Assembly (NCBI RefSeq): GCF_012927165.1
Contig: NZ_JABBGA010000001.1
Coordinates: 1-64,000, forward strand
DNA: 64,000 nt
Direction of reading: 5' to 3'
Source: Zoogloea dura
GTDB taxonomy: Bacteria > Pseudomonadota > Gammaproteobacteria > Burkholderiales > Rhodocyclaceae
Position 1 is the stretch's first letter. Every line of letters starts with the position of its first letter. Below the pieces are notes generated by a model. It saw only the letters and a list, made by a program, of their open reading frames with translations, was not told the DNA's origin and did no database searches. Positions 56,910-64,000 of this stretch are shown piece by piece. The position numbers and the translations under genes are program-made.

Positions 56910-58205
56910 ATGAGCAAGACCCTCCAGGCCGTGCGCGGCATGAATGACATCCTGCCCGACGATGCAGAAGTCTGGGAGCAGTTCGAGGACATCGTCCGCA
57001 ACTGGCTGCACAGCTACGGCTACCGCCCCATCCGCATGCCCATCGTCGAGCCGACCCCGCTGTTCAAGCGGGCGATCGGCGAAGTCACCGACATTGTCGA
57101 GAAGGAGATGTACTCCTTCGAGGACGCCCTCAATGGCGAACACCTGACCCTGCGCCCGGAAGGCACGGCCTCCTGCGTGCGGGCGGCGATCCAGCACAAC
57201 CTGCTGTTCGGCCAGCCGCGTCGCCTGTACTACCACGGCCCGATGTTCCGCCACGAGCGTCCCCAGAAGGGGCGCTACAGGCAGTTCCACCAGGTGGGGG
57301 TCGAGGCCCTGGGCTTCGACGGTCCGGACATCGATGCCGAGCACATCCTGATGTGCGCGCGTCTGTGGGATGACCTGGGCCTCGAGGACGTCAAGCTCGA
57401 GATCAATTCCCTCGGCAGCAGCGAGGAGCGCGCCACCCACCGGGCTGCATTGATCACCTATTTGGAGCAGCACCAGGATCGCCTGGACGAGGACGGCAAG
57501 CGGCGTCTGTACACCAATCCGTTGCGCATCCTCGACACCAAGAACCCCGACCTGCAGGGTATTGTCGAAGCCGCGCCCAAGCTGGCGGATTTCCTCGGCG
57601 AGGAGTCCCTCAAGCACTTTGACGGGGTGCAGACCCTGCTGAAGGATGCGGGCATGCCTTATCGAATCAATCATCGCTTGGTGCGCGGCCTGGATTACTA
57701 CAACCGCACGGTCTTCGAGTGGGTCACCACGCGCCTCGGCGCGCAGGGCACCATCTGTGCCGGCGGCCGTTACGACGGCCTGGTGGCCCAGCTGGGCGGC
57801 AAGCCGGCGCCCGCGGCAGGTTTTGCCATGGGCGTGGAGCGCCTGCTGTCCCTGTGGCAGGAATGCGGTGGCGAGGCCGAGCGAGTCGTGCCCGATGTGT
57901 ATGTGGTGCATGCCGGTGAGGCTGCCCAGCGGGCCGCCTTCCGCGTTGCCGAAGCGCTGCGTGGTACGGGTTTCTCCGTTACGCTGCACTGCGGCGGCGG
58001 CGGCTTCAAGTCGCAGATGAAGCGGGCAGACGCTTCCGGCGCACCCTTTGCCGTCGTGATTGGCGACGATGAGGCTGCCGCAGGCGAAGTCAGCCTCAAG
58101 CCGCTGCGCGATGGCTCCGAACAGATCCGCGTCCCGATGGACGTACTCCCCGAAACCCTGGCCGACCGCCTACTCGAATCGGAAGAAGACGATGGCAGCA
58201 TTTGA
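56910..58205 (+). CDS. hisS: histidyl-tRNA synthetase
   Basis: 431 residues, class II synthetase. Motif 2 region [20 protein letters not shown], histidine-specific blocks [15 protein letters not shown] and [13 protein letters not shown], motif 3 in [10 protein letters not shown], and a C-terminal anticodon-binding domain. AAAGGAA lies upstream of the ATG. The 3' end overlaps the yfgM start by 14 bp. Confidence 0.97.
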   Translation: MSKTLQAVRGMNDILPDDAEVWEQFEDIVRNWLHSYGYRPIRMPIVEPTPLFKRAIGEVTDIVEKEMYSFEDALNGEHLTLRPEGTASCVRAAIQHNLLFGQPRRLYYHGPMFRHERPQKGRYRQFHQVGVEALGFDGPDIDAEHILMCARLWDDLGLEDVKLEINSLGSSEERATHRAALITYLEQHQDRLDEDGKRRLYTNPLRILDTKNPDLQGIVEAAPKLADFLGEESLKHFDGVQTLLKDAGMPYRINHRLVRGLDYYNRTVFEWVTTRLGAQGTICAGGRYDGLVAQLGGKPAPAAGFAMGVERLLSLWQECGGEAERVVPDVYVVHAGEAAQRAAFRVAEALRGTGFSVTLHCGGGGFKSQMKRADASGAPFAVVIGDDEAAAGEVSLKPLRDGSEQIRVPMDVLPETLADRLLESEEDDGSI

Positions 58206-58845
58206 CCTTGAAGAACAGGAACAGATTTCCCAGATCAAGGGATGGTGGGAAGAGAACGGCAAGCTCGTGACCACCCTCGCGGTGGTGGCAGCGCTGGCTT
58301 CCGTTGGCTGGCAAGGCTGGAACTGGTACCGCGGCAAGCAGGGGACGGAAGCGTCGGCGCTCTACACCGCCGTGCAACAGGCCGCCGGCGAGAAGAACGC
58401 CCAGAAGGCGCGTGAGGCTGCCGGGCTGATCATCGACAAGTACAGCGGCACGCCTTACGCCGACCTGGCTGCGCTGCTGTCGGCCAAGGTCCAGAGCGAT
58501 GCGGGCGACCTCAAGAACGCCCGGGTTCCCCTGGCCTGGGCCGCCGAAAAGGCCAATGATCCGGCGCTGCGCAATATTGCGCGGCTGCGTCTGGCCACCG
58601 TCCTGTTCGATGACAAGGCCTACGACGAAGCCCTGGCCCAGTTGCAGGCACCGACCGATGCCGAACTGGCCGCGCGGTTTGCCGACCTGAAGGGTGACAT
58701 CCTGGTGGCTCAGGGCAAGCCGGCGGAAGCCCGGGTTGCCTACAAGGCGGCCGTGGATGCGCTGAGCACCGCCGTCAAGGCGGAGTCCTCCACCCTGCGT
58801 GAAATCGCCCAGGCCAAGCTCGACGCCATCGGGGGCGCGCAATGA
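58192..58845 (+). CDS. yfgM: YfgM-family membrane-anchored TPR protein
   Basis: 217 residues. N-terminal [20 protein letters not shown], one membrane helix ([20 protein letters not shown]) and a periplasmic TPR-like domain. YfgM interacts with PpiD and the SecYEG translocon and helps outer-membrane protein biogenesis in E. coli. Start set by family alignment: the ATG at 58192 overlaps hisS by 14 bp. Its stop overlaps the bamB ATG (ATGA). Confidence 0.9.
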   Translation: MAAFDLEEQEQISQIKGWWEENGKLVTTLAVVAALASVGWQGWNWYRGKQGTEASALYTAVQQAAGEKNAQKAREAAGLIIDKYSGTPYADLAALLSAKVQSDAGDLKNARVPLAWAAEKANDPALRNIARLRLATVLFDDKAYDEALAQLQAPTDAELAARFADLKGDILVAQGKPAEARVAYKAAVDALSTAVKAESSTLREIAQAKLDAIGGAQ

Positions 58846-59981
58846 CGCCCGCCCGTCTGGCGGTGGCTGTGGTGGGCGCGCTGCTGCTTGGGGCGTGCTC
58901 GTCCCTGAATCCGTTTGCGTCCGACAAGAACAAGCTGCCGGCCCTCAAGCCCTTGCAGAACGACGGTGTCCGTGTCTCTGAAGTGTGGAAGGCGCGGGTG
59001 GGGGCTTCCGGTGCCTACGTGCTGCAACCGGCGATCAGCGGCAATGCCGTCTTCGCCGCTGCCGCCGACGGCGACGTGCTGCGTCTGGAAGCAGGCCGCA
59101 GCACCTGGAAGGCCTCCATCAACGGCGCCCTCTCCGGTGGTGTCGGCAGCAATGGGCAGATCGCCGTGGTGGCCACGCCGAAGGGCGAGGTCGTGGCGCT
59201 CGACGCCAGGACGGGCCAGGTCAAATGGCGTGTCCAGGTGAATGCCGAGATCCTCGCCGCACCCGCCGTGTCCGACAACCTGGTCGTGGTGCGCAGCGCG
59301 GACAGCCGGCTGTTCGGGCTGGATCCCCAGGATGGTCGTCGGCGCTGGGCCTACCAGCGGGCAACTCCGGCCTTGTCCCTGCGTAATTCCGCAGGGGTGG
59401 TGATCGAGGGGAGCGCGGTGTTCGCGGGCTTTCCGGGTGGCAAGCTGGTGGCCGTCAGCGGCGCCAACGGCAGCCTGATGTGGGAAGGCACGGTGGCCGT
59501 GCCGCGTGGCGCCACCGAGCTGGAGCGCATGGCCGACATCACCAGCCTGCCGGTGCTGGGCTCCCGCGCCGCCTGCGCCGTGGCCTTCCAGGGCCGCATC
59601 GCCTGCTTCGACCTGGCCAATGGTTCGACCCTGTGGGCACGTGACCTGTCCAGCTCCAGGGGCCTCGACCTGGATTCCCGGTATGCCTACGTGACCGACG
59701 AGAAGGGGGCCGTTCACGCCCTCGACCTGAACAATGGCGCCAGCGCCTGGAAGCAGGATCAACTGGCCGGCCGCAACGTGGGCCGTCCGCGCGTGTCGGG
59801 CAGCTACGTGGTGGTGGGCGATGGTGAGGGCTACGTGCATCTTCTGCGCAAGGACGACGGGGCAATGGCAGGTCGGCAGCGTGTCGACTCCAGCCCCATC
59901 CTTGCCGACATCCAGCGCAGTGATGGCGAAATGGTCATCCAGAGCAAGGATGGCAATGTTTATGGCCTTGGCCTGCAATAA
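58842..59981 (+). CDS. bamB: outer-membrane assembly lipoprotein BamB
   Basis: 379 residues. Lipobox LGAC (Cys19), then an eight-bladed PQQ-type beta propeller with repeated A-L-D/G-W-K motifs (EVVALDARTGQVKWRVQ; LFGLDPQDGRRRWAYQ; ALDLNNGASAWKQDQ). It is a component of the BAM complex that inserts beta-barrel proteins. Coupled to yfgM by an ATGA overlap. der starts 15 bp after the stop. Confidence 0.95.
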   Translation: MTPARLAVAVVGALLLGACSSLNPFASDKNKLPALKPLQNDGVRVSEVWKARVGASGAYVLQPAISGNAVFAAAADGDVLRLEAGRSTWKASINGALSGGVGSNGQIAVVATPKGEVVALDARTGQVKWRVQVNAEILAAPAVSDNLVVVRSADSRLFGLDPQDGRRRWAYQRATPALSLRNSAGVVIEGSAVFAGFPGGKLVAVSGANGSLMWEGTVAVPRGATELERMADITSLPVLGSRAACAVAFQGRIACFDLANGSTLWARDLSSSRGLDLDSRYAYVTDEKGAVHALDLNNGASAWKQDQLAGRNVGRPRVSGSYVVVGDGEGYVHLLRKDDGAMAGRQRVDSSPILADIQRSDGEMVIQSKDGNVYGLGLQ

Positions 59982-59996
59982 CGGAGTTCCCGACGC

Positions 59997-61325
59997 GTGA
60001 AGCCAACCCTGGTTCTGGTAGGTCGCCCCAATGTGGGCAAATCTACCCTGTTCAATCGCCTTACCAAGACCCGTGATGCGCTTGTCGCCGACTTCCCCGG
60101 TCTGACCCGCGATCGTCGCTACGGCCTTGGCCGGGCGGCCGAGCGGGAGTTCCTGGTCGTCGATACGGCCGGTTTTGATCCCGTCGCAAAGGACGGGATC
60201 GTCCACGAAATGGCCCGGCAGGCCGAGCAGGCCATCGCCGAAGCCGATGCGCTGCTGTTCATGGTGGATGCCCGCGCCGGCCTGACGCCCCACGACGAGC
60301 AGATCGCAACCCGGCTGCGCCGGGCCGGCCGTCCGACTTTCCTGGTGGTGAACAAGGCCGAGGGCATGAACCGGGCGATGATCTCTGCCGAGTTCCATGC
60401 CCTGGGCATCGGCGAGCCGCTGTGTGTGTCCTCGGCCCACGGTGACAACGTCACCACGCTGATGGAACTGATCCTCGAGTCCTTTCCGCGGGATGACGAT
60501 GACGACGTGCCGGCCGAGAAGGGCCCCCGGGTGGCGATCGTCGGGCGTCCCAATGTGGGCAAGTCCACCCTGGTCAATACCCTGATCGGCGAAGAGCGGG
60601 TCATTGCCTTCGACATGCCCGGCACCACCCGTGATGCGATCGAGGTGCCCTTCGAGCGCAACGGGCGCCACTACACGCTGATCGATACCGCAGGCCTGCG
60701 CAAGCGCGGCAAGGTGTTCGAGACCGTCGAGAAGTTCTCGGTGATCAAGACCCTCCAGGCCGTGGAGCAGAGTAACGTCGTGGTGCTGGTGCTGGATGCC
60801 AGCCAGGATGTCTCCGAGCAGGATGCCCACATCGGTGGCTTCGTGGTCGAAGCCGGTCGCGCCCTGGTGGTGGCGGTCAACAAGTGGGATAGCGTCGATG
60901 ACTATCGTCGCCAGCGCATCAAGGAAGACATTGCCCGCAAGCTGCCCTTCCTGGGTTTTGCACGCTTTCTGTATGTCTCGGCCTTGAAAGGGCAGGGCAT
61001 CGTCCCCATGTTGAAGGCTGTCGATGGGGCCTACGAGGCGGCGATGACCAAGCTCGCCACGCCCAAGCTGACCCGCCTGCTGCTTGATGCCATCGTGCGT
61101 CAGCAACCGCCCCGTCATAATGGCTTCCGTCCCAAGATGCGCTATGCGCACCAGGGGGGCATGAACCCGCCGATCATCGTTGTGCACGGCGCCGCTCTTG
61201 ACCATGTGCCGCCGTCATACGTACGCTATCTGGAAAGAACCTTTCAGGAAGCCTTCAAATTGCAGGGGACGCCGTTGCGGATACAATTCAAGTCGTCAAA
61301 GAACCCCTTCGCAAGCAAGGATTGA
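59997..61325 (+). CDS. der: ribosome-assembly GTPase Der (EngA)
   Basis: 442 residues from GTG, with ACGGAG upstream. Two tandem G domains, each with [12 protein letters not shown] or [12 protein letters not shown] (near residues 8 and 182) and its own DxxG (DTAG) and NKxD-type motifs (NKAE in the first, NKWD in the second). A C-terminal KH-like domain ([20 protein letters not shown]) follows. It is essential for 50S subunit maturation. Confidence 0.97.
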   Translation: MKPTLVLVGRPNVGKSTLFNRLTKTRDALVADFPGLTRDRRYGLGRAAEREFLVVDTAGFDPVAKDGIVHEMARQAEQAIAEADALLFMVDARAGLTPHDEQIATRLRRAGRPTFLVVNKAEGMNRAMISAEFHALGIGEPLCVSSAHGDNVTTLMELILESFPRDDDDDVPAEKGPRVAIVGRPNVGKSTLVNTLIGEERVIAFDMPGTTRDAIEVPFERNGRHYTLIDTAGLRKRGKVFETVEKFSVIKTLQAVEQSNVVVLVLDASQDVSEQDAHIGGFVVEAGRALVVAVNKWDSVDDYRRQRIKEDIARKLPFLGFARFLYVSALKGQGIVPMLKAVDGAYEAAMTKLATPKLTRLLLDAIVRQQPPRHNGFRPKMRYAHQGGMNPPIIVVHGAALDHVPPSYVRYLERTFQEAFKLQGTPLRIQFKSSKNPFASKD

Positions 61326-61389
61326 AGAACCGATTTCCACACCATCGAGCTGCTTGCCGTACCTGATGTGGCGGTGCAGCAAAAGGCTC

Positions 61390-61395
61390 TATAAT
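61390..61395 (+). promoter_or_regulatory. -10 element of hfq
   Basis: A perfect TATAAT in the 102-bp der-hfq gap, about 32 nt upstream of the ATG. No convincing -35 at 16-18 bp. Confidence 0.55.
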
Positions 61396-61427
61396 TATTC
61401 CAAACTAAAACCATAGAGGTTCTAAAA

Positions 61428-61670
61428 ATGAGCAACAAGGGGCAACTCCTCCAAGATCCGTTCCTTAACGCGCTCCGCCGCGAGCACGTGCCGGTTTCCA
61501 TTTATCTCGTGAACGGGATCAAGCTGCAGGGGCAGGTCGAGTCTTTCGATCAATACGTTGTCCTGTTGAAGAACACCGTTACCCAGATGGTCTACAAGCA
61601 CGCCATCTCCACCGTGGTGCCGGCGCGTCCCGTCAATATCCAGCAGGAACAGAACGAGGCCGCAAGCTGA
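61428..61670 (+). CDS. hfq: RNA chaperone Hfq
   Basis: 80 residues. Sm1 ([40 protein letters not shown]) and Sm2 ([14 protein letters not shown]) motifs intact, including the distal- and proximal-face residues. The acidic C-terminal tail is short. The hexameric Sm-like protein pairs small RNAs with mRNAs. This is relevant to the predicted sRNA at 51965. hflX follows in the usual order. Confidence 0.98.
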   Translation: MSNKGQLLQDPFLNALRREHVPVSIYLVNGIKLQGQVESFDQYVVLLKNTVTQMVYKHAISTVVPARPVNIQQEQNEAAS

Positions 61671-61721
61671 GTTCCATTATTTCCTGGCCGTCTGTGGTCC
61701 ACCTGAACGTCGGGTGGCGGC

Positions 61722-62858
61722 GTGTTTGAACGACCTTCGTCGGGAAACCGCGCCGTTCTGGTGCAGGTCGATTTTGGCCAGGGCGGCATCGAAGAGCGCC
61801 TGGCCGAAGTTGGCCTGCTCGCAGGCAGTGCGGGAGCGGTCATCGTCGGGGTGATCCAGGGCCGTCGTCAGGCGCCCGATCCTGCGCTGTTCGTCGGCAA
61901 GGGCAAGGCTGAGGAAATCGGTTCGCTGGTGCAGATGAGCGGTGGCGACATCGTGATCTTCAATCACGACATCACCGCGGCCCAGCAGCGCAACCTCGAG
62001 CGCAAGCTCAACTGCCGGGTCATCGACCGGTCGGCCCTCATCCTCGACATCTTTGCCCTGCGCGCGAAGAGCCACGAAGGCAAGCTGCAGGTCGAACTGG
62101 CTCAGTTGCAGCACCTGTCCACACGCCTCGTCAGAGGCTGGACCCACCTGGAACGCCAGAAGGGTGGTATCGGTCTGCGCGGTCCGGGTGAAAAGCAGCT
62201 CGAGACCGACCGCCGCCTGCTGGGCGAGCGGGTCAAGCTGCTCAAGGCGCGGCTCAAGGTGCTGGAGCGCCAGCGGGCCGTCCGCCGGCGGGCGCGGGAG
62301 CGTCGCGATGTGCTCAGCGTATCCTTGGTGGGCTACACCAATGCGGGCAAGTCCACGCTGTTCAATGCGCTGACCAAGGCGGGGGCTTACGCCGCCGATC
62401 AGCTGTTTGCGACCCTTGACACCACCTCCCGTCGACTTTTCCTTGGCGAAGCCGGGAACATCGTGGTGTCGGACACGGTCGGATTCATCCGTGACCTGCC
62501 TCACTCTCTCGTGGCCGCATTCCACGCCACGCTGGAGGAAACCGTCTCTGCCGACCTGCTGCTGCATGTGGTCGATTCGTCGAGTGACGACAGGGAAGGG
62601 CAGATTGCTGCCGTGAATGGTGTTCTGGAAGAGATCGGGGCCGGGCAGTTGCCTCAGATCCAGGTGTGGAACAAGATCGACCAGAGCCTGGCGAGTGCGG
62701 AAGTGCAGCAGGACGCTTGTGGTAACATCTCGCGCGTTTTGCTCAGCGCCAGGACTGGAGAAGGTCTCGACCTGCTGAGGCAGGTGCTGGCCGACGTCGC
62801 CCAGAAACACAAGGCATCCCTGGCGGCTCTTGCGGTACAACATGAGTCGTCGTTTTGA
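61722..62858 (+). CDS. hflX: ribosome-rescue GTPase HflX
   Basis: 378 residues from GTG. An N-terminal HflX domain (VGVIQGRRQAPDPALFVGKG), a coiled coil with the glycine-rich GGIGLRGPGEKQLETDRRLL, and a G domain with GYTNAGKSTLFNAL (G1), SDTVGFIRDLPHSLV (G3) and NKID (G4). HflX splits stalled ribosomes after heat stress. It is part of the hfq-hflX-hflK(-hflC) operon. Confidence 0.95.
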   Translation: MFERPSSGNRAVLVQVDFGQGGIEERLAEVGLLAGSAGAVIVGVIQGRRQAPDPALFVGKGKAEEIGSLVQMSGGDIVIFNHDITAAQQRNLERKLNCRVIDRSALILDIFALRAKSHEGKLQVELAQLQHLSTRLVRGWTHLERQKGGIGLRGPGEKQLETDRRLLGERVKLLKARLKVLERQRAVRRRARERRDVLSVSLVGYTNAGKSTLFNALTKAGAYAADQLFATLDTTSRRLFLGEAGNIVVSDTVGFIRDLPHSLVAAFHATLEETVSADLLLHVVDSSSDDREGQIAAVNGVLEEIGAGQLPQIQVWNKIDQSLASAEVQQDACGNISRVLLSARTGEGLDLLRQVLADVAQKHKASLAALAVQHESSF

Positions 62859-62914
62859 AGTATCCCAGTGAGTCTTCTTCCGGAGCGGATTAAACCGTGA
62901 TTTCAGGCATTCTC

Positions 62915-64000
62915 ATGTCCCTCAACGATCCCCGCTGGGGAAACCGTGGCGGTGGAGACAACCGCGGCGGCGGCGATAACCAGGGGCCTCCCGATCTGGA
63001 GGAGCTCTGGCGTGATTTCAATCGGCGTCTTTCCGGCATGTTCGGTCGCAATGGTGCGCCGGGCGGCGGCGGTGATGGCGGCGGTGGCGGCAAAGGCCCC
63101 GGTCCCGAGTTTTCCTTCCGCCAGTTTGGTGGCGGCATCGGTCTGATCGCGGCGTTTGCAGCGGTGATCTGGCTGGCCAGCGGCTTCTATATCGTCGACG
63201 CGAGCCAGCGTGGGATCGTGCTGCAGTTCGGGCGCTTCCAGGAATCCACCGAGCCCGGCCTGCGCTGGCGCCTTCCCTATCCGATCCAGAGCCACGAACT
63301 GGTGAACCTGACCGGCGTGCGCACGGTCGAGATCGGCTATCGCGGCTCCGAGCGCAACAAGGTCCTCAAAGAGGCCCTGATGCTGACGGACGATGAGAAC
63401 ATCGTGAACATCCAGTTCGCCGTCCAGTATGTTCTCAAGGACCCCCAGGCTTACCTTTTCAGCAACCGGAATGCGGATGACTCGGTCATTCAGGCTGCTG
63501 AAACTGCTGTGCGCGAGATCGTCGGCAAGAGCAAGATGGATTTCGTGCTTTATGAAGGCCGTGAACAGGTGGCGGCCAATGCACAGAAGCTGACCCAGGA
63601 TATTCTGGACCGCTACACCACGGGCATCCAGGTCAGCAAGGTGACCATGCAGAACGCCCAGCCGCCCGAGCAGGTGCAGGCTGCCTTCGACGACGCCGTG
63701 AAGGCCGGCCAGGACCGGGAGCGCCAGAAGAACGAAGGCCAGGCCTACGCCAACGACGTTATTCCGCGTGCCCGCGGTGCGGCCTCCCGCTTGCTGGAAG
63801 AAGCTGACGCCTACAAGGGGCGTGTGGTTGCCCAGGCCGAGGGTGATGCGTCGCGCTTCAAGCAGGTCTACGCCGAGTATGCCAAGGCGCCTGAGGTGAC
63901 CCGTCAGCGTCTGTATCTCGACACCATGCAGCAGGTCCTGTCTAACTCCAGCAAGGTGATGGTCGATGCGAAAGGTAACGGCAACCTGCTGTACCTGCCG
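62915..64000 (+). CDS. hflK: FtsH-protease regulator HflK (3' end cut by window)
   Basis: The first 362 residues are visible and in frame to the edge. Gly-rich N-terminus (GNRGGGDNRGGGDNQG; GGGGDGGGGGKG), one membrane helix (IGLIAAFAAVIWLASGFYIV), then an SPFH/PHB domain (DASQRGIVLQFGRFQESTEP; LPYPIQSHELVNLTGVRTVE) and a coiled coil. HflK with HflC forms a membrane cage around FtsH. The ATG at 62915 gives the family start. hflC is expected just beyond the window. Confidence 0.95.
   Translation, partial: MSLNDPRWGNRGGGDNRGGGDNQGPPDLEELWRDFNRRLSGMFGRNGAPGGGGDGGGGGKGPGPEFSFRQFGGGIGLIAAFAAVIWLASGFYIVDASQRGIVLQFGRFQESTEPGLRWRLPYPIQSHELVNLTGVRTVEIGYRGSERNKVLKEALMLTDDENIVNIQFAVQYVLKDPQAYLFSNRNADDSVIQAAETAVREIVGKSKMDFVLYEGREQVAANAQKLTQDILDRYTTGIQVSKVTMQNAQPPEQVQAAFDDAVKAGQDRERQKNEGQAYANDVIPRARGAASRLLEEADAYKGRVVAQAEGDASRFKQVYAEYAKAPEVTRQRLYLDTMQQVLSNSSKVMVDAKGNGNLLYLP

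Noticed and set aside
55629..61205. Long minus-strand frames opposite ispG-hisS and yfgM-der
   Set aside because: Shadows of well conserved sense genes, with no ribosome binding sites or motifs.

Overview
This is a GC-rich chromosomal segment, most likely from a betaproteobacterium of the Rhodocyclales type. That assignment is an inference from gene content and order. The run ndk-rlmN-pilW-rodZ-ispG-hisS-yfgM-bamB-der-hfq-hflX-hflK at 52.3-64 kb is the usual betaproteobacterial arrangement, and small families common in that class (DUF3567, DUF1840, DUF465, DUF3309) are present. CcoI/CcoS and FNR-type boxes point to a facultative, oxygen-responsive respirer. I saw no tRNA, rRNA, CRISPR array, transposase or phage gene.

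Layout. 0-9 kb: end of a DUF2189 gene, a metY-like sulfhydrylase with an alpha/beta hydrolase, greB, an orphan sensor kinase, htpG behind a clear sigma-32 promoter, a secreted protein, and an ODP-type di-iron/metallo-beta-lactamase protein preceded by an FNR-like box. 9-19 kb: a MoxR-AAA/VWA pair, a histone-deacetylase-like protein, an M20 amidohydrolase, a large FtsX-type permease, rmuC and a MuiA-like secreted protein. 19.26-19.58 kb: a strict 21-bp tandem array. 19.5-24 kb: divergent fumC and acnA. 24-31 kb: a signalling cluster with a Crp/Fnr-PAS fusion, a hybrid kinase, a CheB-CheR-PAS fusion and a proton antiporter. 31-40 kb: one giant gene for a cyclic beta-1,2-glucan synthase. 40-49 kb: a stress and envelope island with two more Crp/Fnr paralogues, CsbD, DUF883, CbpA/CbpM, OmpA-like and SYLF proteins, and very small membrane proteins. 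49-52 kb: ccoI-ccoS and a predicted FNR-dependent small RNA. 52-64 kb: the housekeeping run.

The most interesting signal is regulatory. Eight promoters between 23.8 and 49.1 kb share a 16-bp imperfect palindrome, consensus YGTNCGC-NN-GCGTACM. Each lies 20-22 bp upstream of a weak -10-like hexamer (A at position 2, T at position 6), so its centre falls at about -41.5, the class II activator position. The promoters serve all three Crp/Fnr paralogues, the cyclic glucan synthase, DUF1840, the DUF883-CsbD group, the SYLF gene and the DUF3309-DUF1328 pair. I infer a regulon run by one or more of these divergent Crp/Fnr proteins and covering envelope, osmotic and chaperone functions.

The second signal is at 51,917-52,075. 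A perfect-arm FNR-like box lies exactly 41.5 bp upstream of a predicted start. From there a non-coding stretch of about 110 nt runs to a strong U-tailed terminator, which looks like an oxygen-responsive sRNA. Hfq is encoded in the same window.
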